In this document: in pieces, positions 49,073 to 57,770 of the stretch
How the letters are laid out: each line of letters starts with the position of its first letter
Numbering within the stretch: position 1 is the first letter of the stretch
Assembly (NCBI GenBank): GCA_016795325.1
Contig: JAEUHY010000015.1
Location: forward strand, 186,001-250,000
DNA length: 64,000 nt
Source of the DNA: Planctomycetota bacterium
GTDB lineage: Bacteria; Planctomycetota; UBA1135; GCA-002686595
Reading direction: 5' to 3'
Notes under the pieces: model-generated
Databases searched by the model: none
Told to the model about the DNA's origin: nothing
The model's input: only the letters and a program-made list of their open reading frames with translations
Program-made: the position numbers and the translations under genes

Positions 49073-50000
49073 GACCACGATGCGCGTCGGTGGACGCGCG
49101 GAGTGGCTGCTCGAGCCCGCGACGCCCGATGAGTTCGTGCTCGCGGTCAACGCGGCGCGCGAACGCGGCTGCGAGCCGCGCATCCTGGGCGGCGGCGCCA
49201 ATCTGATCGTCGACGACGGGCTGCTGCCCGGCGTGGTGATCGCGACCGATCGCATCAAACGCGTGTTCCGTCCCAGCGGCCCGCAGGCGGCGGTCGAATT
49301 CGAGCCCGCGCACGATCAAGCGAACATCGCGCCCGCCGATCCTGCCGCGGACCCGCGCCTGATCGCGTGGTGCGGCGCGAGCATGCCGGGGCTGATGCAG
49401 ACGGCGACCGCGCTCGGGCTCACGGGACTCGAGTGCCTCGCTGGAGTGCCCGGGCATCTGGGCGGCGGCGTCGTGATGAACGCAGGCGGCCGCTACGGCG
49501 AGTTGTGGGACGTGATCGAGCTCGTGCGCGTGCTCGAACGCGACGGCACGCTGCGCGACATCGCGCGCAGCGAGCACCAGCCGCGCTACCGCAATGGGGG
49601 ACTGGGCGAGCGCATCGTGCTCGGCGCGGTGTTGCGCTTGAAGCACGAAGGCACGGCCGCGGTGCGCGAGCGCGCCAAGGAATACCTGCTCGAGAAGCGC
49701 CGCGTGCAACCGGTGACCGAGTGGTCGGCGGGCTGCGTGTTCAAGAACCCCGACAAGGAGCGCGCGGCCGGCGCGTCGGCGGGCATGCTGATCGATCGTT
49801 TGGGATTGAAGGGCCGCACGCGGGGCGACGCGATCGTCAGCACGCTGCACGGCAACTTCATCGTGAACCGCGGCAAGGCCACGGCGGCGGACGTGCTCGG
49901 GCTGATGGAGGAGTTGCGCAGCGAAGTCGCCGAGCGCAGCGGGATCGTGCTCGAGAGCGAGTGGCGCATCTGGCGCGCGGGCGACGTGCGCTCCGCCTGA
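49014..50000 (+). CDS. murB: UDP-N-acetylenolpyruvoylglucosamine reductase MurB
   Basis: A 328-residue FAD enzyme making UDP-MurNAc with NADPH. The start at ATG 49014 (MLSSLTWPIAALHNADLGAR) is needed to include the family's TTMRVGGRA; it lies inside murC. Further motifs: GGGANLIVDDG, GLTGLECLAGVPGHLGGGVV with MNAGGRYGE, YRNGGLGERIVLGA. The proton donor in SAGCVFKNP is Cys241 where E. coli has Ser, a substitution seen in some other MurB proteins. Last gene of the dcw cluster here. Confidence 0.94.
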   Translation: MLSSLTWPIAALHNADLGARTTMRVGGRAEWLLEPATPDEFVLAVNAARERGCEPRILGGGANLIVDDGLLPGVVIATDRIKRVFRPSGPQAAVEFEPAHDQANIAPADPAADPRLIAWCGASMPGLMQTATALGLTGLECLAGVPGHLGGGVVMNAGGRYGELWDVIELVRVLERDGTLRDIARSEHQPRYRNGGLGERIVLGAVLRLKHEGTAAVRERAKEYLLEKRRVQPVTEWSAGCVFKNPDKERAAGASAGMLIDRLGLKGRTRGDAIVSTLHGNFIVNRGKATAADVLGLMEELRSEVAERSGIVLESEWRIWRAGDVRSA

Positions 50001-50345
50001 CTCGCGCCCCCGGTTTCGTTCCTGAGACGTTCGAGGAAAGAACCGTTAACCTCCGGGCGAAAGCCGCCGACAACTTGTGCAGGCCGCCGCAGGCCTCACT
50101 GGAGCCCGCTCCGGCGTCTTCTCCCCACCCTCTTCTTCCACCGATTCCCCTATCGGTACTGCCGGAGAACGAGGCTCGTCGAGACTTGCGGCGGCCGTTA
50201 CTCTTTTCCGCCTCGTCGATCGCGCTGGGCCGCGATCGCGCCGCGGCACGTCAGGTGGATGCGCTGCGGATCCAAGCGCCCGGACCGTTCGCCGCAGGTT
50301 GCGGCGAGAAGGCCCCGCGGGAAGACCTGCGGGAGAAGGACTGAG
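50001..50345 (+). other. Leader region of thrS, no gene seen
   Basis: 345 bases between murB and thrS with no supported coding frame. The thrS start is preceded by GGGAGAAGGA, a good ribosome-binding site. I looked for a T-box (AGGGUGGNACCGCG) and a threonine-rich leader peptide and found neither, so how thrS is regulated is open. Confidence 0.4.
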
Positions 50346-52112
50346 ATGGAAGCGAAAGCAAGTGGCCAGGCGGAAGCCGGCCCGTTCCCGCTCTCGACCC
50401 TGCGGCACTCGGTGTCGCACTTGATGGCTTCGGCGGTCGAGAAGCTGTACCCCGGCGCGAAGTTCGGCTTCGGCCCCGCGATCGAGCACGGGTTCTACTA
50501 CGACCTCGATTTGCCAGAGCCGCTCGAGGACAAGGACCTGCGCAAGATCGAGAAGGAGATGGCGCGCATCGCCAAGCGCTCTCCCAAGCTCGAGTGCGAG
50601 ACCTTGACGCGCGACCAGGCGCGCGAGCGCATGCGCGCCAAGGGGCAGAGCTACAAGGTCGAGGCCGTCGAGCTGATCCCCGAAGGTGAGCCGATCACCT
50701 TCTATCGCCACGGCGACTTCGAGGATCTGTGCGAAGGGCCGCACGTCGACCGGCTCGACCGCAACTTCGCCTTCAAGCTGCTCAACATCGCCGGTGCGTA
50801 CTGGCGCGGCGACGAGAAGCGGCCGATGCTCCAACGCATCTACGGCACCGCGTTCTGGAGCCAGGAGGAGCTCGACAAGCACCTCGCGTGGCTCGAGGAG
50901 ATCAAGCAGCGCGACCACCGCAAGCTCGGCACCGAGCTCGACCTGTTCACCACGCACCAAGAAGCGGGTGGGGGGCTGGTGTTCTGGCACCCGCACCTGG
51001 GCGCGGTGCGTCGTTCGCTCGAGGACTTCCTCGCCGTCGAGCACACCCGGCGCGGCTATGAGTTTGTGTTCACGCCGCACGTGATGCGCGAGCACCTGTT
51101 CTCGATCTCGGGTCACCTCGAGAACTACGGCGACATGATGTACGACAGCTTCGGCATCGAAGAGGTCAAGTACCGCGTCAAGCCGATGAACTGCCCCGGC
51201 CACGTGATGATCTACAAGAGCCGGGCGCACAGCTACCGCGACCTGCCGATCCGCTTCGCCGAGCTGGGCACCGTGTACCGCTTCGAGCGCTCCGGCGTCT
51301 TGCACGGGATGATGCGCGTGCGCGGCTTCACCCAAGACGACGCGCACATCTTCTGCACTCCCGATCAGCTCGAGAAAGAGATCGCGGGCGTGCTCGAGCT
51401 GATCCACGTCGTGCTCGAGACCTTCGGCTACACCTACACCGCGTACCTTGCGACGCGGCCGGAGAAGGCCATCGGCGAGCCCGAGATCTGGGAGCGCGCG
51501 ATCGCGGCCTTGAAGCGGGGCGCCGAGTTGCGCGGCCTGCCGCTCGAGCTCGACGAGGGCGGCGGCGCGTTCTACGGGCCCAAGATCGACTTCAAGATCA
51601 AGGACTCGCTCGGCCGCGAGTGGCAGATGTCGACCGTGCAGTGCGACTTCAACCTGCCCGAGCGCTTCGACATCCACTTCATGGATTCCGACGGACGCCA
51701 GAAGCGCCCGATCATGATCCACCGCGCGATCCTGGGATCGATGGAGCGCTTCATCGGCGGCTTGATCGAGCACTTCGGCGGCAAGTTCCCGCTGTGGTGC
51801 GCGCCCAAGCAAGTGGCAGTCATCCCGATCCGCGAGGAGCACGCGCCCTACGTGCGCAAGCTCGAGGAAGTGCTGCGCCAGGACCTCTTCCGCGTCGCGC
51901 TCATGGATTCACCGGGCCACATGAACAACAAGATCAAGGACGCCCAACAGCTCCAGATCCCGTTCATGCTGATCGCCGGCGACCGTGAGGCGGCCGAGAA
52001 CACCGTCGCGGTGCGCAAGCGCGGCACGCGCGAGCAGGTGGTCATGCCGTTCGACGAGTTCCACGCGTTGATCCGCAAGCTGCGGGACAGCAGAGCGATC
52101 TCGATCGACTGA
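50346..52112 (+). CDS. thrS: Threonyl-tRNA synthetase lacking the TGS domain
   Basis: A 588-residue class II aminoacyl-tRNA synthetase; E. coli ThrRS has 642. The protein begins almost at the editing domain (HSVSHLMASAVEKLYPGAKF), so the N-terminal ubiquitin-like TGS domain is absent. The editing site is intact: HxxxH in HSVSHL and DLCEGPHVD. Catalytic motifs follow: MNCPGHVMIYKS with a zinc-ligand Cys, ELGTVYRFERSGVLHGMMRV (motif 2), HRAILGSMERFIGGLIEHF (motif 3), and the anticodon-binding domain from about 490. The start codon was chosen by its ribosome-binding site. The gene is followed by a strong terminator. It is not linked to infC as in many bacteria. Confidence 0.94.
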   Translation: MEAKASGQAEAGPFPLSTLRHSVSHLMASAVEKLYPGAKFGFGPAIEHGFYYDLDLPEPLEDKDLRKIEKEMARIAKRSPKLECETLTRDQARERMRAKGQSYKVEAVELIPEGEPITFYRHGDFEDLCEGPHVDRLDRNFAFKLLNIAGAYWRGDEKRPMLQRIYGTAFWSQEELDKHLAWLEEIKQRDHRKLGTELDLFTTHQEAGGGLVFWHPHLGAVRRSLEDFLAVEHTRRGYEFVFTPHVMREHLFSISGHLENYGDMMYDSFGIEEVKYRVKPMNCPGHVMIYKSRAHSYRDLPIRFAELGTVYRFERSGVLHGMMRVRGFTQDDAHIFCTPDQLEKEIAGVLELIHVVLETFGYTYTAYLATRPEKAIGEPEIWERAIAALKRGAELRGLPLELDEGGGAFYGPKIDFKIKDSLGREWQMSTVQCDFNLPERFDIHFMDSDGRQKRPIMIHRAILGSMERFIGGLIEHFGGKFPLWCAPKQVAVIPIREEHAPYVRKLEEVLRQDLFRVALMDSPGHMNNKIKDAQQLQIPFMLIAGDREAAENTVAVRKRGTREQVVMPFDEFHALIRKLRDSRAISID

Positions 52113-52139
52113 GCCGGGCGCTTCGACGGCCCACTTTTC

Positions 52140-52173
52140 ACACCAGCCGCCCACGGGCGGCTGGTGTCGTTTT
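52140..52173 (+). terminator. Rho-independent terminator of thrS
   Basis: ACACCAGCCGCCC and GGGCGGCTGGTGT pair into a long perfect stem closed by a CACG loop, followed by CGTTTTG. It lies 27 bases after the thrS stop and separates the dcw/thrS unit from the decayed region. Confidence 0.85.
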
Positions 52174-52208
52174 GAAGCGCTGCCGCCCGTGCTCGAGCGG
52201 GCCAGCTC

Positions 52209-53320
52209 ATGCTGCTCGCGATTGGCGGCCCGCGGCAATCGGGCAAGTCCACGTTGTGCGCCCGGGCGTTCGCGGACAAGTCTCTTGGGTTGCTCGAGTC
52301 GATCGAAGCGCGCGAACGGGCGCTCGAGGATCCAGTCGGATTCTTGGCGCGTTATCCGAGGGGCGCGGTGATCGGCCACGCGCAGCGCGCGCCGCTGCTC
52401 TTCCCCGAGCTGCAGATCGACGTCGACCGACGGCCCGAGTCAGGGCGTTGGGTGCCGACCGGCTCGACGCACGTTCACTTGCACTCGTCGATCCGTCGCG
52501 TCGCTCGCCGGGCGCATCCCGTTGCTCGCGCTTTTGCCACTGTCGCTCGAGGAACTCCAGCCCGCCTGCGCCGCGAACGCGCTCGAGGCGTGCGTCATCA
52601 GCGGAGACCCGCGCATCTACGCCCCGGGCCTCGACGCGACCATCTGGCTCGACGACTCCATCACGACCTGCGTCGAGCGCGACGCGCGCTCCGTGCTCGA
52701 CGTCGGAAACCTCAACACTCTCTAGACCATTCTCGGCCTGTGCGCCGCACGCGCGGGACAGCTCCTCAACAACTCCGCTCTCGCCCCGGCGCGGGTGTGA
52801 AGTGCGAGACAGCGCGCGCTCGGATCTCGGTGCTCGAGGCGCTTCATCGTGTTCCAACTCCGGCCGTACTTCCGCAGCGTCGGCAAGCGCCTGACCCAAG
52901 AGCAGCGAGTTCTACTTCCACAGCGCGGGCTTCCTCTGCCGCTTGCTCGGCATCGAGCGCGCCGAACAGTTGCGCCAGCATCCGCTGCGGGGCTCGGTCT
53001 TCGAGAACCGGGTCGGGTCGGAGATCTACACGTCACGCAGGCGCCGCGGCCTCGAACCCGAGCTGTTCTTCTACCGCGACCAGTCGGGCCGCGAAGCGGA
53101 CCTCGTTGCCGATGATCCGCTCGATCCGACGCTGATCGAGATCAAGCTGACGCGGACGGTGCTGGCCGAGCCGCTGCGGCCGCTCGACGAAGTCGCGCGT
53201 GTGCTCGCCGGCGCAGAGATTCCGCCGCGTTCCGTGCGCCGCGTGCTCGATCGCACAGTCGAAGAGTCCAGCGCGCCCGCGGAGCCGAACGCGTGCCCTG
53301 GCGGCCGTTGCGCCGGATCA
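52209..53320 (+). pseudogene. Broken AAA ATPase with DUF4143 domain
   Basis: The start is intact: MLLAIGGPRQSGKSTLCARA with a Walker A motif, then EDPVGFLARYPRGAVIGHAQ and a TGS motif, as in the AAA_14/DUF4143 family often borne on mobile or toxin-like loci. A one-base shift occurs near 52500 (SIRR then SLAGR-like in the next frame). The frame IPLLALLPLSLEELQPA runs to a TAG at 52723, continues as TILGLCAARAGQLLNNSALA to a TGA at 52798, jumps frame to ARARISVLEAL, again to FIVFQLRPYFRSVGKRL, and again to SAGFLCRLLGIERAEQLRQH ... LFFYRDQSGREADLV. The family C-terminus ends near RVPWRPL. At least four frameshifts and two stops: no functional product is expected. Confidence 0.88.
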
Positions 53321-53514
53321 TCATTCGATCTGGCGCGCGCCGCCGCTCGCGCAGGGCGTGCTGGCCGCGAGCGTCGAACGCAACCGCTCGCCCAGCCTCC
53401 GGGCGCTACGTCGCGGCGCGGATCGAGTCGCACGCGGTCAAGCGGACCGGCGTCAGAATGCTACTCTGCTGATCACGGGGTTCCACCCGGTCGCCTACCT
53501 CTTTGGAGTCAAGC

Positions 53515-54774
53515 ATGAAGGCGCCTTTGCCCAGTTTGATCGCGTGTGTTCTCGTCGTCAGCGTCGCGCACGCCCAGAGTCCGACGCCCTACTGCACGGC
53601 GGGCACGTCGACGAACGGCTGCACGCCGTCGATCCACGCCAACGTCCAGCCGAACACGGCGAATTCCGCCAGTTGCGTGATCACGGTCAGCGGCGTCGAA
53701 GGCCAAAAGCTCGGCCTCGTCTTCTACGGCGTCGACAACACGGGGTTCGCACCGACGCCGTGGGGTGTGGGCGGTACGAGTTGGCGCTGCGTGAAAGCGC
53801 CGACCACGCGCCTGGGTTCGTCGCAGAGCAGCGGCGGGTCTGCGGGCCAGTGCGACGGTTCGTACGCGATCGATTGGGATGCGCACCAGCTCGCCAACCC
53901 GCTGGCGCTGGGCAATCCGTGGCTCGCGGGCGACAAGGTCTTCGTCCAGTCGTGGTACCGCGATCCGCTTGCGGCGCTGAACTCGAACCTATCGAACGCG
54001 CTCGAGCTGACGCTTCACAATCCGCAGCCCACACCGTGCGCGAGCGCGATTGCCGGCTTAGTGGCGCTTCAGCCGGGGAGTTTTGTGATGGGCTCCGACG
54101 CAGCGAGCGGAGCGCCGTACAACAACGGCGTCCGAGAGCGGCCCGCCCATCCGGTGACGATCAGCTATTGCCTGTGGATGTCGGCGACGGAGGTCACGCA
54201 GGCGCAGTACGTCGCGTTGATGGGCCTGAATCCGTCGACGCACGTCGGCGCGAACAAGCCCGTCGAAGGCGTGAGTTGGCTCGACGCGCAGTCGTACTGC
54301 GCGGCGCTGACGGCCGAGCAGGCCGCGCTCGGGAACGTGCCGCCCGGGTATGAGTACCGCCTCCCGACCGAGGCCGAGTGGGAATATGCCTGTCGCGCCG
54401 GGACCACGACGGAGTTCAGTGCGGGTGCGGATTTGTTCTGCAACCAGGCGAACGTCGCCTACTCGAACCACTCGAGCTCGAGCTGCAACTCGAGCGGTCC
54501 GGCGCCCGTGGGAAGCTACGCACCCAATGCGTGGGGTCTGTACGACATGCACGGCAACGTGTTCGAGTGGTGCCTAGACTCGTTCGCCTACTACAACCTC
54601 GCCGCGTTGACGGATCCGTTCGTGACCGGCCAGCTCGGCCGGATCATCCGCGGCGGCAGCTGGTTCCACGGATCGAGTTTCGCTCGCTCCGCGTACCGCT
54701 ACTTCCTCAATCCCGGCAACACGGTCAGCGGCATCGGATTCCGCGTCGTGCTCGCGCCGATCCTCGTTCCGTAG
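53515..54774 (+). CDS. Secreted SUMF1/FGE-domain protein with N-terminal YCTAG domain (copy A)
   Basis: 419 residues. ATG with GGAG six bases upstream; signal peptide [20 protein letters not shown]. Residues about 26-170 are the cysteine-containing domain shared with the giant repeat proteins ([43 protein letters not shown]). Residues about 180-419 are a formylglycine-generating-enzyme-like (SUMF1) fold: [71 protein letters not shown] and GFRVVLAP. The paired copper-binding cysteines of genuine FGE are absent (SSFARSAYR at that place), so sulfatase activation is unlikely. Function unknown; exported. It is the most divergent of the four copies. Confidence 0.9.
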   Translation: MKAPLPSLIACVLVVSVAHAQSPTPYCTAGTSTNGCTPSIHANVQPNTANSASCVITVSGVEGQKLGLVFYGVDNTGFAPTPWGVGGTSWRCVKAPTTRLGSSQSSGGSAGQCDGSYAIDWDAHQLANPLALGNPWLAGDKVFVQSWYRDPLAALNSNLSNALELTLHNPQPTPCASAIAGLVALQPGSFVMGSDAASGAPYNNGVRERPAHPVTISYCLWMSATEVTQAQYVALMGLNPSTHVGANKPVEGVSWLDAQSYCAALTAEQAALGNVPPGYEYRLPTEAEWEYACRAGTTTEFSAGADLFCNQANVAYSNHSSSSCNSSGPAPVGSYAPNAWGLYDMHGNVFEWCLDSFAYYNLAALTDPFVTGQLGRIIRGGSWFHGSSFARSAYRYFLNPGNTVSGIGFRVVLAPILVP

Positions 54775-54782
54775 CGGAGCAG

Positions 54783-54940
54783 CGCACCCCGCGCTCGGAC
54801 GCGTGGCGTTGCGTCAGCTCCTGGCGACGTGGGTGGTCCACGACCTCAACCACATGGCGCAAATTGCTCGCGCCCTGGCCTTCCAATAGCGCGACGAAGT
54901 CGGGCCCTGGCGCGAGTATCTGCCGATCCTGCCGCGCTGA
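54783..54940 (+). pseudogene. DinB-family protein, C-terminal fragment with an in-frame stop
   Basis: The frame reads [28 protein letters not shown], a TAG at 54887-54889, then RDEVGPWREYLPILPR and a stop. This is the C-terminal helix region of DinB-like metal enzymes (HDLNHxAQ with metal-ligand histidines). The N-terminal two thirds are missing. It begins directly after SUMF1 copy A, so it is a remnant of rearrangement. Confidence 0.8.
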
Positions 54941-54998
54941 GCGCCGCGCTCCTCGTGGTGTGCGCCAGAGCGCCCGACTTGGCGCCCGACCCATCGAA

Positions 54999-55034
54999 TT
55001 GCGCGTCGTCGTCGCGCCGATCGTCGTTCCGTAC
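54999..55034 (+). pseudogene. 3'-end remnant of a fifth SUMF1-domain gene
   Basis: About 33 bases encode LRVVVAPIVVP, matching the conserved carboxy-terminus [12 protein letters not shown] of the four intact copies. The DNA differs from the end of copy A at only a few positions, and the stop codon is altered to TAC. The rest of the gene is gone. Confidence 0.6.
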
Positions 55035-55089
55035 CAGCGCCGCGCGGCGCGGTCGGATCGGGACCAACGTCGCCGCCGCTTCGCGAGCT

Positions 55090-55143
55090 TCAGCGCTGCG
55101 TCGCGTCCAGCAGGCGTACCCGCACGGTTCGGCCGTTCACCGT
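55090..55143 (-). pseudogene. Displaced 3'-end copy of the dbpA helicase gene
   Basis: On the minus strand this encodes NGRTVRVRLLDATQR and a stop, against KGRTVKVRLLEATQS and a stop at the end of the intact dbpA about 4 kb to the right. DNA similarity is obvious over about 50 bases from the stop codon. It follows a SUMF1 3' remnant, as the intact dbpA follows SUMF1 copy C, so the whole junction was duplicated. Confidence 0.7.
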
Positions 55144-55650
55144 ATACCTCTTCCGAGGCAATCCCAATTTCTCGCCAGACTCCAGTCGCGGCTCGGCGCC
55201 TACTCGCGCTAGCTGCCTTCCGACTGGCGCATCGTCGTGCTCGTCGATCGCGACGACGATGAGTGCCGCGGGCTCGGTCGCCAACTCGACGACGACGCGC
55301 GCAACGCGGGCCTCTCCGTGCGCGGAGCGCCGGCGCCGTGGCAGCTTGCGAGCCGCATTGCCATCGAAGAACTCGAGGCGTGGTAACTCGGCGACTGGGA
55401 CGCGGTCCGCGCCGCCTTCTCGCGCGTATCCGCCGCCGTCTCACGTCGCGCGCAGTTCCGCTATCCCGACGCGGTAGCCGGCGGCACGTGGGAAGCGTTC
55501 GAGCGCATCGTGCAACGACACGGCTACTTCACTGCCGGCGTCGCCAAGATCGCGGCCGCGCGTTCCAGCGCTCCGCACGTCGATGTGGCTCGGAGCCGCT
55601 CGCGCGGCTTCCGCGCTCGTTACCGCGTCTTGTCCGACGCGGCGCGCTGA
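55144..55650 (+). pseudogene. DUF4276-family gene with two nonsense codons
   Basis: One frame reads LARLQSRLGAYSR, TAG at 55210, LPSDWRIVVLVDRDDDECRG ... IAIEELEAW, TAA at 55384, LGDWDAVRAAFSRVSAAVSR ... GGTWEAFERIVQRHGYFTAG, then a TGA at 55648. This matches DUF4276, a family found in defence and accessory loci next to ATPases. The beginning (YLFRGNPNF) is in another frame. No function is expected. Confidence 0.8.
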
Positions 55651-55917
55651 CGGATGCGCGCTCGGCTGGCCCGCATTGCGCAGCGCCGGGGCATATCCGT
55701 CGCGGGATCCACGGAGCCATGTCGGGGCTCGCGCGACGCCAAGGCGACGTGCTTTACGCCCCGTCAATGGGTTTCGCTCCTGGATCCGACGCAACCGGAC
55801 GAGTTCTGCCTTCGAAGCACTCGTTCATCGGATTGCCCGAGGCGGGCGCCATCGCGGCTTCGGTCAGGATGGCGTAGCCTCGTATTGGGCGGACATCCAT
55901 CTCTCCGGGAGGGACCT

Positions 55918-57177
55918 TTGGGCCTGACCACATATCGCGCGCTGGCTGTTTTCTCGCTCGTTCCTCTGGCGCATGCGCAGACTCCGACGCCGTACTGCAC
56001 GGCGGGAATCTCGACGAACTTCTGCGTCCCTCAGATCAGCGCCAACGTGCAGCCGAACACGGCGAACAGCGCGGGCTGTGTGATCACGACGAGCGGTCTG
56101 CCCGGCCAGAGGCAGGGCGTGGTCTTCTACGGCGTCGACAACTTTGGTTTCACGCCCACGCCCTGGGGCGTGGGGGGCAGCAGTTTCCTGTGCGTCAAGT
56201 TGCCCATCAAACGCCTGGTTGGGGCGCTGAACAGCGGAGGGACCGCCGGTTCCTGCAACGGCGTCTACGTGATCGACTGGGATGCGTTCCAGGCTGCGAA
56301 CCCGAGCGCGCTCGGCAACCCGTGGGCTGTGGGCGACAAGGCCTTCGTGCAGTCGTGGTATCGCGATCCATCGGCGGTGAAGACGTCGAACCTCTCGAAC
56401 GCGGTGGAGTTCACGCTTCGTGCGCCCCCGCCGACACCTTGCGTCAGCGCGATCCCAGGAATGGTCGTGATCCCGGCGGGGACGTTCACGCAGGGATCGG
56501 ACGCGCCGAGCGGGCCGCCGTACTACGGCCAACTCGACGACCCCGTCGTGCGGCAGGTGACCATCAGCTACTGCTTCTGGATGGGCGCGACGGAAGTGAG
56601 GGCGGTGCAGTACGCGAGGCTGATGGGCGTGAACCCGTCGTACTTCCCAGGCGCGAACAAACCGGTCGAGCGAGTGTCGTGGTTCGACGCGCAGGCGTAC
56701 TGCGCTGCGCTCACGACGGAGCAGGCGGCGCTGGGCAACGTGCCGGCGGGCTATCAATTCCGTTTGCCGACGGAGGCGGAGTGGGAGTACGCCTGCCGCG
56801 CGGGCACGACGACGGAATTCAACGTCGGCGATCAGCTGCTCTGTGGAGAGGCTCGGTTCGGGTACTCGTACCACTCGAATTCGGGTTGCGTGTCGTTCAA
56901 GCCACTTCCGGTGGCGAGCTACGCCCCGAACGCCTGGGGCCTCTACGACATGCACGGCAACGTGGGGGAATGGTGCCTCGACTCGTATACGGGGTACCCG
57001 GCTGGCGCGGTCACAGATCCCTTTGTCACGGGCGGCCAGCACCGGGTTTTCCGCGGCGGCGCCTGGGATAGCGACTCGCACCGTTGTCGCGCGGCGATCC
57101 GGACCTACAACCCGCCCAGCTTCACGAGCGACCTCCTCGGGTTCCGGGTCGTGCTCGCCCCAGCGCTCGTCCCATAA
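55918..57177 (+). CDS. Secreted SUMF1/FGE-domain protein with N-terminal YCTAG domain (copy B)
   Basis: 419 residues. TTG start behind GGGAGGGA; signal peptide MGLTTYRALAVFSLVPLAHA. YCTAGISTNFC, GVVFYGVDNFGFTPTPWG, CVKLPIKR and SWYRDP mark the N-terminal domain (to about 170). SUMF1 motifs: [83 protein letters not shown]. One Cys (SHRCRAAIR) sits near the FGE copper site, but the second is missing. DNA is highly similar to copy C from about 80 bases before the start to about 30 bases beyond the stop, so they are a recent tandem duplication. Confidence 0.9.
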   Translation: MGLTTYRALAVFSLVPLAHAQTPTPYCTAGISTNFCVPQISANVQPNTANSAGCVITTSGLPGQRQGVVFYGVDNFGFTPTPWGVGGSSFLCVKLPIKRLVGALNSGGTAGSCNGVYVIDWDAFQAANPSALGNPWAVGDKAFVQSWYRDPSAVKTSNLSNAVEFTLRAPPPTPCVSAIPGMVVIPAGTFTQGSDAPSGPPYYGQLDDPVVRQVTISYCFWMGATEVRAVQYARLMGVNPSYFPGANKPVERVSWFDAQAYCAALTTEQAALGNVPAGYQFRLPTEAEWEYACRAGTTTEFNVGDQLLCGEARFGYSYHSNSGCVSFKPLPVASYAPNAWGLYDMHGNVGEWCLDSYTGYPAGAVTDPFVTGGQHRVFRGGAWDSDSHRCRAAIRTYNPPSFTSDLLGFRVVLAPALVP

Positions 57178-57527
57178 CACAGCGAAGCGCGGCCTGAGGC
57201 GGCGGCACGAACCGATAATCCAGGCGGTGGGAGCGGCGCGTGCCGCAGGTCCCGACGCAGCGGGCCGCGCGCAGCGCGAGTGCAAGGCCACGAAATCGCA
57301 TCGAAGTTCGTGCTGGCCCCGAGCGCACGGCGAGCGCCGAACACAGCGCTGGCGGCGGCTGTTGCCTGCGTGCTCGCCGCGCCGTGGCGCCGCGCGCCCT
57401 CCTTAGAAAGCACCGCGAGCGTCGCCGTCGGGTTCCAGGGTGTGCTCGGGCCGGCGATCCATCCGAGAGCGCGCCGGGTCCGGTCCGTGCAGCGCGGAGC
57501 GAGCGTGACGTACACCACAAAGCGGCA
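57178..57527 (+). other. Spacer between SUMF1 copies B and C, no supported gene
   Basis: The first 30 bases (AGCGAAGCGCGGCCTGAGGC and following) are the same as those after copy C, so they belong to the duplicated unit. The rest has short open frames without motifs or ribosome-binding sites. The sequence runs straight into the inverted-repeat element. Confidence 0.4.
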
Positions 57528-57692
57528 CTAGTGGGTTGATTCAAAATTTCGCCGCATATCTCAGGCACCTCGCCGCCCCCCGTAGCGGTGCTCCGGTTCG
57601 GCGACCTATTCAGGTCGCCTGGAATCCTCGCGCCTTGCGGGGAGCGCCGAACCACCTGACATCTGCGCCGGATTTTCGAATCAACCCACTAG
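57528..57692. mobile_element. MITE-like element with 15-bp terminal inverted repeats
   Basis: CTAGTGGGTTGATTC at the left end and GAATCAACCCACTAG at the right end are perfect inverted repeats bounding 165 bases with no coding capacity. Inside are a perfect hairpin GGCGACCT-ATTC-AGGTCGCC (57600-57619) and the outer pair GGTTCGGCG / CGCCGAACC (57595-57603 with 57645-57653). The terminal CTAG is itself palindromic and may be a target duplication. The right end coincides with the left border of the copy B/C duplication. No transposase is nearby. Confidence 0.6.
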
Positions 57693-57770
57693 AGGCGCGG
57701 GCCATCGCGGCTTCGGTTCGGATGGCGCAGCCTTGTCTTGGGCGGACACCCATCTTTCCAGGAGGGGCCT

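Noticed and set aside
50001-50345. T-box riboswitch or threonine leader peptide upstream of thrS
   Set aside because: No T-box consensus, no antiterminator pairing and no threonine-codon run could be found.
57280-57531. An 83-codon frame in the spacer before the inverted-repeat element
   Set aside because: No ribosome-binding site or recognisable motif; its stop is supplied by the terminal CTAG of the element, so it could at best be an interrupted remnant.
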